From assembly GCF_900108875.1 (NCBI RefSeq), contig NZ_FNYJ01000002.1, positions 407,383-471,382 of the forward strand: a stretch of 64,000 bases of DNA. Direction: 5' to 3'. The DNA is from Pseudomonas sp. NFR16. Its GTDB lineage: Bacteria > Pseudomonadota > Gammaproteobacteria > Pseudomonadales > Pseudomonadaceae. The notes beneath the pieces are model-generated. The model did no database searches. It was given only the letters and a program-made list of their open reading frames with translations, and was not told the DNA's origin. Both the position numbers and the translations under genes were made by a program. Positions 9,033-16,695 of the stretch are shown here, in pieces. How positions within the stretch are numbered: the first letter of the stretch is position 1; every line of letters starts with the position of its first letter.

Positions 9033-10085
9033 ATGGATCTTGTCATTGCGCGCCCCGAAGGTTTGTACTGTCCGCCCGGCGATTTCTACATCGATCCGTG
9101 GCGCCCGGTCGAGCGCTCGGTGATTACCCACGGCCACGGCGACCATGCGCGCACGGGCAACCAGCATTACCTGGCAGCCGCTCCCGGCGAAGGTATCCTG
9201 CGCTCAAGGCTGGGTCAGGACATCAACCTGCAGACCCTCGAATACGGCGAGTCCATCACCCATCACGGCGTCAAATTGAGCCTTCATCCTGCGGGCCATG
9301 TGCTCGGTTCGGCGCAAGTGCGGCTGGAATACAAAGGTGAAGTCTGGGTCGCATCGGGCGATTACAAAGTCGAGCCCGATGGCACCTGCGCGCCGTTCGA
9401 ACCGGTGCGCTGCCACACATTCATCACCGAATCCACGTTCGGCCTGCCGATTTATCGCTGGCAGCCGCAATCGGAAATCTTCACCGGCATCAACGATTGG
9501 TGGCGCGCCAATGCGGCCGTGGGCAAGGCCAGCGTCCTGTTCGCGTATTCCTTCGGTAAAGCGCAGCGCATCCTGCACGGTATCGATCCCGATATCGGAC
9601 CGATTCTGGTTCACGGCGCCGTTGAACCGCTGAACCGGGCATATCGCGAGGCGGGCGTTCGCATTCCAGAGACCCATTACGCTGGCGACTTCAAAAAAAC
9701 TGACCCGGCGCTGCGCCAGGCGCTCATCGTGGCGCCGCCCTCGGCCGGCGGCAGTACCTGGATGCGGCGATTTGGCGACTTCAGCGATGCATTCGCCAGT
9801 GGCTGGATGATGCTGCGCGGCACTCGACGGCGTCGCGGGGTGGACCGGGGGTTTGCCTTGTCCGACCACGCCGACTGGCCGGGGCTGCTCTGGGCGATTG
9901 AAAACACCGGCGCCGAACGGGTCATGGTGACCCACGGTTCGGTCGCCGTGCTGGTTCGCTACCTGCGCGAATCCGGCCTCGACGCCCAAGGCTTCACCAC
10001 CGAATACGGCGACGAGGAAGACGACGCGCCGAGCAAGACGCACCCCGACGGCGACGGCGCCGAGATTCAGGAGGCATCATCATGA
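9033..10085 (+). CDS. Ligase-associated DNA exonuclease (metallo-beta-lactamase/beta-CASP)
   Basis: A 350-residue metallo-beta-lactamase-fold nuclease. HGHGDH at residues 33-38 is the metal-binding motif; PAGHVLGSAQ, ASGDYK, the ESTFG segment and the late FALSDHADW are the remaining motifs of the beta-CASP RNA/DNA nucleases. The family acts with the ATP-dependent ligase directly downstream (their frames overlap by four bases, ATGA) in the Lhr-Exo-Lig-MPE repair set characterised from P. putida. The tail after residue 325 is acidic and probably disordered. The first ATG is used; no strong Shine-Dalgarno is visible. Confidence 0.92.
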   Translation: MDLVIARPEGLYCPPGDFYIDPWRPVERSVITHGHGDHARTGNQHYLAAAPGEGILRSRLGQDINLQTLEYGESITHHGVKLSLHPAGHVLGSAQVRLEYKGEVWVASGDYKVEPDGTCAPFEPVRCHTFITESTFGLPIYRWQPQSEIFTGINDWWRANAAVGKASVLFAYSFGKAQRILHGIDPDIGPILVHGAVEPLNRAYREAGVRIPETHYAGDFKKTDPALRQALIVAPPSAGGSTWMRRFGDFSDAFASGWMMLRGTRRRRGVDRGFALSDHADWPGLLWAIENTGAERVMVTHGSVAVLVRYLRESGLDAQGFTTEYGDEEDDAPSKTHPDGDGAEIQEASS

Positions 10086-11803
10086 AAGCCTTCGCCGAGC
10101 TTTACGCCCTGCTGGATGCCACGACCTCCAGCAACGCCAAGCTGGCCGCCATGCAGCACTACTTTGCGCACGCTGCTCCAGAAGACGCGGCCTGGGCGGT
10201 GTACTTTTTGTCAGGCGGACGGCCACGGCAACTGGTGCCCACGCGCCTTCTGCGCGAACAGGCGATGCAACTGTCGGCCCTGCCTGAATGGCTGTTCGAA
10301 GAAAGCTATCAGGCGGTCGGCGACCTGGCTGAAACCCTGTCGCTGCTGTTGCCGAAGGCCGAGCACAGCTCCGAAGAAGGCCTGGCGAGCTGGATGGAAA
10401 ACAAATTGTTACCCCTGCGCGGCTTGCCGCCCGAGGAGCTGTTGGAACGCTTGCCGACTTTCTGGTCGCAGCTGGATCCGCAAAGCCTGATGGTCTGCCT
10501 GAAGTTGATCACCGGCAGTTTTCGCGTGGGCGTGTCCAAACTGCTGGTCACCCGTGCGCTCGCCGCATTGGCCGATATCGACAGCAAGCGCGTGGCGCAG
10601 CGACTGGTCGGCTACACCGACCTTTCGCACCGGCCGAGCGCCGAGGGCTACCTTAAACTGATCGCCGAAGAGTCAGAGGACGAACATGCCCAGCGCGGCG
10701 GACAACCGTACCCGTTCTTCCTCGCCCACTCCTTGCAGCAGCCGGTCGATCAATTCGAGACGCTGCTCGGATCGCCTGAAAACTGGCAGGTCGAATGGAA
10801 GTGGGATGGCATCCGCGCGCAAGTGGTCAAGCGCGAAGGCCGCTTGTGGATCTGGTCGCGCGGCGAAGAGCTGGTGACTGATCGCTTCCCCGAACTGCAC
10901 AGCTTGCTGCAATGCCTGCCCGACGGGACGGTGATCGACGGCGAAATCGTCGTCTGGAAAGCGCCAGCGCCTCAAACCGAAGCCGACAGCGCAGGCGACT
11001 TCTCCCTCGAAACTCCGGCTCCCGGTACGCCGGGCGAAGCAACACCGTCCGTGCAACCCTTCGCGCTGCTGCAACAACGCATCGGCCGCAAGACATTGGG
11101 CAAGAAAATCCTTGAGGACGTGCCCGTCATCATCCTCGCCTACGACCTGCTGGAATGGCAGGGACATGACTGGCGCAGTCGACCTCAGCATGAGCGGCGC
11201 ACTCAGCTTGAGGCGGTGATCGCTCAGGCGCAGAGCCCGGTGTTGCTCGCCTCTCCCGTGCTGGGGGGCAAGGATTGGCTGGACCTCGGTCAGCAGCGCG
11301 AAGCGTCCCGCAGCCTGGGTGTCGAAGGCATGATGCTCAAAGCGCGCGACTCGATGTACGGCGTTGGCCGGACCAAGGACATGGGCGTCTGGTGGAAATG
11401 GAAAATCGACCCCTTCAGCGTCGATGCGGTGTTGATCTATGCCCAACGCGGGCACGGGCGTCGGGCCAGTCTGTATAGCGACTATACGTTCGCCGTCTGG
11501 GACGGCCCGCCGCAGTCCAGCGAGCGCACGCTGGTGCCATTCGCCAAGGCCTATTCCGGCCTGACCGATGAAGAAATGCGCAAAGTCGATGCAATCATCC
11601 GCAAGACCACGGTCGAAAAATTCGGGCCGGTGCGAAGCGTTACCCCAACCCTGGTATTCGAGCTTGGGTTTGAAGGCATCGCGCTGTCGAAGCGCCACAA
11701 AAGCGGGATCGCCGTGCGCTTTCCGCGCATGCTCAGATGGCGGCAGGACAAGCCTGTTACCGAGGCAGACAGCCTGGCGACGCTGCAGGATTTATTATCC
11801 TAG
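10082..11803 (+). CDS. ATP-dependent DNA ligase (PP_1105 type)
   Basis: A 573-residue ligase. The nucleotidyltransferase motif I is KWDGIR with the adenylated lysine at 240; DGEIV (motif III), a segment EGMMLKARDS (motif IV) and WWKWKIDPFSVDAVLIYAQRG (motifs V region) follow, and the C-terminal OB fold ends the protein. An N-terminal domain of about 230 residues precedes the core, as in the DNA-binding domain of ligase-I-like enzymes. A non-conserved insert (about 295-330, rich in Ala, Glu, Pro, Thr) sits between motifs III and IIIa. It is translationally coupled to the exonuclease by a four-base overlap. The usual next partner, the Lhr-type helicase, lies 4.9 kb away here because a transporter operon is in between. 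Confidence 0.95.
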   Translation: MKAFAELYALLDATTSSNAKLAAMQHYFAHAAPEDAAWAVYFLSGGRPRQLVPTRLLREQAMQLSALPEWLFEESYQAVGDLAETLSLLLPKAEHSSEEGLASWMENKLLPLRGLPPEELLERLPTFWSQLDPQSLMVCLKLITGSFRVGVSKLLVTRALAALADIDSKRVAQRLVGYTDLSHRPSAEGYLKLIAEESEDEHAQRGGQPYPFFLAHSLQQPVDQFETLLGSPENWQVEWKWDGIRAQVVKREGRLWIWSRGEELVTDRFPELHSLLQCLPDGTVIDGEIVVWKAPAPQTEADSAGDFSLETPAPGTPGEATPSVQPFALLQQRIGRKTLGKKILEDVPVIILAYDLLEWQGHDWRSRPQHERRTQLEAVIAQAQSPVLLASPVLGGKDWLDLGQQREASRSLGVEGMMLKARDSMYGVGRTKDMGVWWKWKIDPFSVDAVLIYAQRGHGRRASLYSDYTFAVWDGPPQSSERTLVPFAKAYSGLTDEEMRKVDAIIRKTTVEKFGPVRSVTPTLVFELGFEGIALSKRHKSGIAVRFPRMLRWRQDKPVTEADSLATLQDLLS

Positions 11804-12191
11804 GCACCTTTTTGGTGCGTGACGCCCCGAATCGCCTCACGCACATGCTCTCTTGAGCGGCACGCACGCGTCGCTTGCAACGGCGAAAATCGCTACCGGA
11901 GAAAACCGGACTGCTACGGTTGGATGCAAACCTGCCGTTTACGGAAACAGCAGGCGCCGGGGATGATTTTTTACGCGCCCTTTTCAACCGTTTCGGCTAC
12001 TCTCCCCGTGCCTCCGGCGCCCTGAAAAAAGACGAGAGATGGCTCAAAGTCATCATTGCGACAACTCCGTACATTTAAAACGCACGTTCGTCTCTTTGGT
12101 TCGGAAATTGCTATCTTTTTGCGGTCTGGCACCTGCCGGTAGCAAGCCTTCGCGTGTTCCCAACGCTCAATTTGGTTTTAAGGACTGAACG
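11804..12191. other. Intergenic region upstream of the amino-acid transporter operon
   Basis: 388 bases without a gene. It marks the left junction of the transporter block inside the repair cluster. No inverted or direct repeats that would indicate an insertion element were seen. A sigma-54-like promoter near its right end is listed separately. Confidence 0.6.
12097..12112 (+). promoter_or_regulatory. Candidate sigma-54 promoter of the transporter operon
   Basis: TGG at 12097-12099 and TTGCT at 12108-12112 give the required GG-N10-GC spacing; the -12 half matches the consensus well, the -24 half (TGGTTC) only partly. It lies 80 bases upstream of the binding-protein ATG. Many pseudomonad amino-acid transporters are sigma-54 dependent, which supports the call, but no activator site was identified. 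Confidence 0.4.
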
Positions 12192-12974
12192 ATGAAAAAA
12201 GCATGGCTGACCCTTTCCGCACTCGCCATCTGTCTGGCCGCGGGTAACGCAATGGCCAAGGAGTACAAGGAGCTGCGTTTCGGCGTCGATCCTTCCTACG
12301 CTCCATTCGAATCGAAAGCTGCCGATGGCAGCCTCGTGGGTTTCGACATCGATCTGGGCAACGCGATCTGTGCTGAACTGAAGGTCAAGTGCAAGTGGGT
12401 CGAAAGCGATTTCGACGGCATGATTCCTGGCCTGAAAGCCAACAAGTTCGACGGCGTGATCTCCTCCATGACCGTGACTCCGGCTCGCGAGAAAGTCATC
12501 GACTTCTCCAGCGAACTGTTCTCCGGCCCGACCTCGCTGGTTTACAAAAAAGGTTCCGGCCTGAGCGCTGACGTTGCCTCGCTCAAAGGCAAGACCGTCG
12601 GCTACGAGCAAGGCACCATCCAGGAAGCCTACGCCAAGGCCATCCTCGACAAGGCTGGCGTTAAAACCCAGGCCTACGCCAACCAGGATCAGGTGTACGC
12701 CGACCTGGTGTCCGGTCGTCTGGACGCTTCCGTACAAGACATGCTGCAAGCCGAACTGGGCTTCCTGAAGTCGCCACAGGGCGCTGACTACGAAGTCAGC
12801 AAGCCGATCGACGATCCGCTGCTGCCAGCCAAGACCGCAGTCGGCATCGCAAAAGGTAACAAAGACCTGAAAGCGCTTTTGGACAAAGGTATCAAAGCGT
12901 TACACGATGACGGCAAGTATGCCGAGATCCAGAAGAAGCACTTCGGCGATCTGAATCTGTACAGCGGTAAGTAA
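12192..12974 (+). CDS. Periplasmic basic-amino-acid binding protein (ArgT/HisJ/AotJ family)
   Basis: A 260-residue ABC-transporter substrate-binding protein. The signal peptide (MKKAWLTLSALAICLAAGNAMA) ends near residue 22. The mature protein carries the family-3 features: FGVDPSYAPFE, the GFDIDLGNAIC motif, SDFDGMIPGLKANKFDGVISSM and TPAREKVIDFS. These point to a cationic amino acid such as arginine, ornithine, lysine or histidine; the exact ligand cannot be read from sequence. It is followed by a stem-loop, two permeases, an AstE-like gene and the ATPase, the same order as aotJQMOP of P. aeruginosa, but here argR is not adjacent. Confidence 0.92.
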   Translation: MKKAWLTLSALAICLAAGNAMAKEYKELRFGVDPSYAPFESKAADGSLVGFDIDLGNAICAELKVKCKWVESDFDGMIPGLKANKFDGVISSMTVTPAREKVIDFSSELFSGPTSLVYKKGSGLSADVASLKGKTVGYEQGTIQEAYAKAILDKAGVKTQAYANQDQVYADLVSGRLDASVQDMLQAELGFLKSPQGADYEVSKPIDDPLLPAKTAVGIAKGNKDLKALLDKGIKALHDDGKYAEIQKKHFGDLNLYSGK

Positions 12975-12981
12975 GAACACA

Positions 12982-13038
12982 AACGCCCGTGTCTTCAGCG
13001 ATCATCCGAATCCCCCGCTGAAGTTCACGGGCGTTTTT
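12982..13038 (+). terminator. Stem-loop/partial terminator between binding protein and permease
   Basis: Long inverted repeat: AACGCCCGTG..CTTCAGCG pairs with CGCTGAAG..CACGGGCGTT and is followed by TTTTATT. It lies inside the operon. Such structures usually let the binding protein be made in excess, by partial termination or by protecting the upstream mRNA end. Confidence 0.8.
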
Positions 13039-13058
13039 ATTGACTGTATAGGTTCCAC

Positions 13059-13787
13059 ATGTTCGATACTCTCCTGCAAAACCTGGGACTGTCCGCGTTC
13101 AGCCTGAAAGGCTTCGGCCCGTTGCTGCTCCAAGGCACCTGGATGACCGTCAAATTATCGGTAATGTCGCTGCTGCTGGCCATCGTGCTCGGCCTGCTGG
13201 GCGCCAGTGCCAAGCTCTCCAAGGCCGCGTTTCTTCGCGTCCCGGCCCAGGTGTACACAACGCTGATCCGCGGTGTACCTGACCTGGTGCTGATGCTCCT
13301 GATTTTCTACAGCCTGCAAACCTGGCTGACCAGCTTCACCGAAGCGCTGGAATGGGACTACATCGAAATCGACCCTTTCGCCGCTGGCGTAATCACCTTG
13401 GGCTTCATCTACGGCGCCTACTTCACCGAAACGTTCCGCGGCGCGATTCTCGCCGTGCCTCGTGGACAGGTAGAAGCCGCCACCGCCTACGGACTCAGCC
13501 GCGCCCAGCGTTTTCGTTTCGTGGTGTTCCCGCAAATGATGCGCTTTGCCCTTCCCGGGATCGGCAACAACTGGCAGGTCGTGCTCAAGGCCACGGCGCT
13601 GGTGTCGATCATCGGTCTGGCCGATCTGGTCAAGGCGTCACAGGACGCCGGCAAAAGCACGTATCAATTGTTCTATTTCCTGGTACTCGCCGCGTTGATC
13701 TATCTGGTCATCACCAGCGTGTCCAACTTTGCCCTGCGCTGGGCTGAACGGCGTTACGCCGCAGGCAGCCGGGAGGCTAAACGATGA
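13059..13787 (+). CDS. Amino-acid ABC transporter permease, HisQ/AotQ type
   Basis: A 242-residue inner-membrane permease with about five membrane segments. Near residues 170-190 it has the EAA-type loop that docks on the ATPase (EAATAYGLSRAQRFRFVVFPQ), slightly upstream at about 142-162. The sequence TLIRGVPDLVLMLLIFY is typical of the polar-amino-acid (HisQ/M) permease family. Its stop overlaps the start of the second permease by four bases (ATGA), indicating translational coupling; the two should form a heterodimeric channel with the HisP-like ATPase. Confidence 0.92.
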   Translation: MFDTLLQNLGLSAFSLKGFGPLLLQGTWMTVKLSVMSLLLAIVLGLLGASAKLSKAAFLRVPAQVYTTLIRGVPDLVLMLLIFYSLQTWLTSFTEALEWDYIEIDPFAAGVITLGFIYGAYFTETFRGAILAVPRGQVEAATAYGLSRAQRFRFVVFPQMMRFALPGIGNNWQVVLKATALVSIIGLADLVKASQDAGKSTYQLFYFLVLAALIYLVITSVSNFALRWAERRYAAGSREAKR

Positions 13788-14494
13788 TTGAACTGCTTCA
13801 GGAATACTGGCGCGCCTTCCTTTATACGGACGGCCAGAACATCACCGGCCTGGCGATGACGCTGTGGCTGCTCAGCGCCTCCATCGCCATTGGCTTCGTC
13901 GTCTCGATTCCGCTGTCCATTGCCCGCGTCTCGCCCAATCCTCTGGTGCGCTGGCCGGTGCAGTTCTACACCTACCTGTTCCGGGGCACGCCGCTCTATA
14001 TCCAGTTGCTGATCTGCTACACCGGCATCTACAGCATTGCCGCCGTGCGGGATCAACCGATGCTCAACGCATTCTTCCGCGATGCGATGAACTGCACCAT
14101 TCTGGCTTTCGCCCTCAATACCTGCGCGTACACCACCGAGATTTTCGCGGGCGCGATTCGCAGCATGAACCACGGCGAAGTCGAAGCGGCCAAGGCGTAT
14201 GGCCTGACCGGCTGGCGCCTTTACACGTACGTGATCATGCCGTCGGCGCTGCGTCGCTCGTTGCCGTACTACAGCAACGAAGTCATTCTGATGCTGCACT
14301 CGACCACCGTGGCCTTCACTGCAACGGTACCGGACGTGCTCAAGGTCGCGCGGGACGCCAACTCGGCGACGTTCCTGACGTTCCAGTCGTTCGGCATCGC
14401 AGCGCTGATCTACCTTACCGTGACCTTCATCCTCGTCGGCCTGTTCCGCCTGGCCGAGCGCCGCTGGCTGGCCTTCCTCGGCCCGTCTCACTAG
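13784..14494 (+). CDS. Amino-acid ABC transporter permease, HisM/AotM type
   Basis: A 236-residue inner-membrane permease, the second half of the channel. It has five or six hydrophobic segments, the TYLFRGTPLYIQLLICY signature near residues 63-80 and the EAA loop HGEVEAAKAYGLTGWRLYTY near 128-147. It overlaps the HisQ-like gene by four bases and is followed after nine bases by the AstE-like gene. Confidence 0.92.
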   Translation: MIELLQEYWRAFLYTDGQNITGLAMTLWLLSASIAIGFVVSIPLSIARVSPNPLVRWPVQFYTYLFRGTPLYIQLLICYTGIYSIAAVRDQPMLNAFFRDAMNCTILAFALNTCAYTTEIFAGAIRSMNHGEVEAAKAYGLTGWRLYTYVIMPSALRRSLPYYSNEVILMLHSTTVAFTATVPDVLKVARDANSATFLTFQSFGIAALIYLTVTFILVGLFRLAERRWLAFLGPSH

Positions 14495-14503
14495 GACAAT
14501 CGC

Positions 14504-15622
14504 ATGCGACACCAGACCCATGATCTGCTGGCGCCGGTGCCTGGCACGGCGCGGCAGATCCACAGCTTTCACTACGGCCCGGAAAACGGCGCCTGCAAAA
14601 TCTATATCCAGTCGTCACTGCATGCCGATGAACTGCCAGGGATGCTGGTGTCCTGGTACCTGAAGCAGCGGCTGACCGAGCTGGAAAACGCAGGCCAGTT
14701 GCTGGGCGAGATCGTGGTCGTTCCCGTGGCCAACCCGATCGGTCTGGACCAGGTCCTGATGGACATTCCCCTGGGCCGGTACGAGCTGGAAAGCGGGCAG
14801 AATTTCAACCGCCGGTTCGTCGATCTGGGCCAGCAGGTGGGCGACGAGGTCGAGCCGCTGTTGACCGACGATGCAGCACACAACGTCGCGTTGATTCGCC
14901 AAAGCCTGCGCAATGCCCTTGATGCCTGCATCGGCGGCACTCAGCTGGAATCGCAGCGCCTGACCCTGCAGCGCCTGGCGTGCGACGCCGACATGGTGCT
15001 GGATTTGCACTGCGATTTCGAATCGGTCGAGCACCTCTACACCACGCCTGAAGCCTGGCCGCAGGTCGAGCCGCTGTCACGCTACCTCGGAGCGCAGGCC
15101 AGCCTGCTGGCGACCGACTCGGGCGGTCAGTCTTTCGATGAATGCTTCACGCTGGTGTGGTGGCAGTTGCAGCAGCGCTTCGAAAAGCGCTTCCCGATTC
15201 CGCTCGGCAGCTTCTCGGCCACCCTGGAGTTGCGCGGCCAGGGCGATGTGAATCACGCACTCGGCAGCCGCGACTGCCAGGCGATCATCAGCTACCTGAT
15301 GCATTACGGCGCCATCGCCGGTGAGCCGGTGGCGCAACCTGAACTGATCTATCCGGCGACGCCATTGGCGGCGGTCGAACCGGTTGCCACGCCAGTCGGC
15401 GGCCTGCTTGTGTTTTGTACACTGCCGGGCGAGTACGTCGAGGCCGGGCAACTGATCGCTGAGGTCATTGACCCGATCAGCGACGCGGTGACCCCGATCC
15501 ATACGGCCAACGCCGGTCTTATGTACGCCCGCTCCTTGCGACGCATGGCAACTGCCGGCATGGTCATCGCCCATGTCGCCGGCACCGAGGCCTACCGCAG
15601 CGGCTACCTACTTTCTCCTTAA
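14504..15622 (+). CDS. Succinylglutamate desuccinylase/aspartoacylase family protein (AotO-like)
   Basis: A 372-residue zinc carboxypeptidase-like protein. Zinc ligands are visible: His40 and Glu43 in SLHADELPG, and His169 in DLHCD; Glu242 in ATLELRG is the likely catalytic acid. The family cleaves amide bonds of N-acylated acidic amino acids. Residues after about 285 form a separate small beta-rich domain (VGGLLVFCTLPGEYVEAGQLIAE) resembling a biotinyl/lipoyl-like barrel, as in many members. Location between permease and ATPase is the same as aotO in the P. aeruginosa arginine/ornithine transporter operon, where its role is unknown. Substrate cannot be inferred. Confidence 0.85.
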   Translation: MRHQTHDLLAPVPGTARQIHSFHYGPENGACKIYIQSSLHADELPGMLVSWYLKQRLTELENAGQLLGEIVVVPVANPIGLDQVLMDIPLGRYELESGQNFNRRFVDLGQQVGDEVEPLLTDDAAHNVALIRQSLRNALDACIGGTQLESQRLTLQRLACDADMVLDLHCDFESVEHLYTTPEAWPQVEPLSRYLGAQASLLATDSGGQSFDECFTLVWWQLQQRFEKRFPIPLGSFSATLELRGQGDVNHALGSRDCQAIISYLMHYGAIAGEPVAQPELIYPATPLAAVEPVATPVGGLLVFCTLPGEYVEAGQLIAEVIDPISDAVTPIHTANAGLMYARSLRRMATAGMVIAHVAGTEAYRSGYLLSP

Positions 15623-15635
15623 GGATTTGCCAGTC

Positions 15636-16400
15636 ATGTACAAACTGACCATCGATGGCCTGCATAAAAGCTACGGTGACCACGAAGTGCTCAAGGGCGT
15701 TTCGCTGAAGGCCAACGTCGGTGACGTGATCTGCCTGATCGGCGCCAGCGGCTCGGGCAAGAGCACGTTCCTGCGCTGCATCAATTTTCTCGAACAGCCC
15801 AACGACGGCGCCATGAGCCTGGACGGCCAGCAGATTCGTATGGTGGCCGACGCCAGCGGCATGCGCGTTGCCGACCCGGCCGAACTGCAGCGCATCCGCA
15901 CGCGGCTGGCCATGGTGTTTCAGCATTTCAATCTGTGGAGCCACATGACCGTGCTGGAGAACATCACCATGGCCCCGCGTCGGGTGCTCGGCGTTTCGAA
16001 GGTCGAAGCCGAGGACCGCGCGCGAAAATACCTGGAGAAGGTTGGCTTGCCTGCTCGCGTAGCCGATCAGTATCCGGCGTTTCTCTCCGGTGGCCAGCAG
16101 CAGCGGGTGGCAATTGCCCGCGCGCTGGCGATGGAGCCGGAAATCATGCTGTTCGACGAGCCGACCTCGGCGCTCGACCCCGAGTTGGTGGGCGAAGTGC
16201 TGAAGGTGATTCAGGGCCTGGCTGAGGAAGGCCGCACGATGATTCTGGTGACCCACGAAATGGGCTTCGCCCGCAAAGTCGCGAATCAGGTGGTGTTCTT
16301 GCATCAAGGTCAGATCGAAGAAATCGGCCACCCCGACGACGTGCTGGGAAATCCGAAGAGCGAACGCCTCAAGCAGTTCCTGAGTGGCAACTTGAAGTAA
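15636..16400 (+). CDS. Amino-acid ABC transporter ATPase, HisP/AotP type
   Basis: A 254-residue cytoplasmic ATPase. Walker A is GASGSGKST (near residue 37), the Q-loop is VFQHFNLW, the ABC signature LSGGQQQR, Walker [13 protein letters not shown] and the switch His in VTHEMGF. The insertion QQIRMVADASGMRVADPAELQRIR after the first strand block is characteristic of HisP rather than GltL. TTAAGGAT precedes the ATG; a longer upstream frame overlaps the AstE-like gene and was rejected. Last gene of the transporter operon. Confidence 0.93.
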   Translation: MYKLTIDGLHKSYGDHEVLKGVSLKANVGDVICLIGASGSGKSTFLRCINFLEQPNDGAMSLDGQQIRMVADASGMRVADPAELQRIRTRLAMVFQHFNLWSHMTVLENITMAPRRVLGVSKVEAEDRARKYLEKVGLPARVADQYPAFLSGGQQQRVAIARALAMEPEIMLFDEPTSALDPELVGEVLKVIQGLAEEGRTMILVTHEMGFARKVANQVVFLHQGQIEEIGHPDDVLGNPKSERLKQFLSGNLK

Positions 16401-16420
16401 ATTTCCCGAAACCCTCACCC

Positions 16421-16446
16421 TGTAGGAGTGAGCTTGCTCGCGAAGA
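16421..16446 (+). repeat. Single REP arm, family B
   Basis: TGTAGGAGTGAGCTTGCTCG followed by CGAAG: a single unpaired copy of the GTAGGAG-TGAGCTTGCTCGCGA variant of the common pseudomonad REP. Related arms lie at 40782-40810 and, as fragments, near 21447. Confidence 0.7.
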
Positions 16447-16484
16447 CTGATTTCCAGACGCTGCATCTCCAACGGATGTACCGG

Positions 16485-16570
16485 CCTCTTCCCGGCTGAA
16501 GCCGGTCCTACAGCGGCTGCAAGTCTCCGTAGGACCGGCTTCAGCCGGGAAGGCGTCGACTATTACGCCG
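16485..16570. repeat. BIME of REP family A (copy 2)
   Basis: Two inverted arms, CCCGGCTGAAGCCGGTCCTA at 16491-16510 and TAGGACCGGCTTCAGCCGGG at 16530-16549, 19 bases apart, with the flanking GGCGTCG...TTACGCCG that also appears in copies 1 and 3. It sits between the transporter operon and the helicase gene, at the right junction of the transporter block. Confidence 0.9.
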
Positions 16571-16695
16571 TAGAACTAAGGGGGCGTTATAGACAGTTGG
16601 CTCACTCCTGCACGTTCAGCGCCAGACGATAAATCCAGACCAAACTAATCCACTCCCACGACGGTCTCTGAAGTAACCCACTACAGAGCCCGCGC

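Noticed and set aside
11804..16695. Mobile element carrying the transporter operon
   Set aside because: No transposase, integrase, terminal repeats or target duplications seen at either side; composition equals the surroundings.
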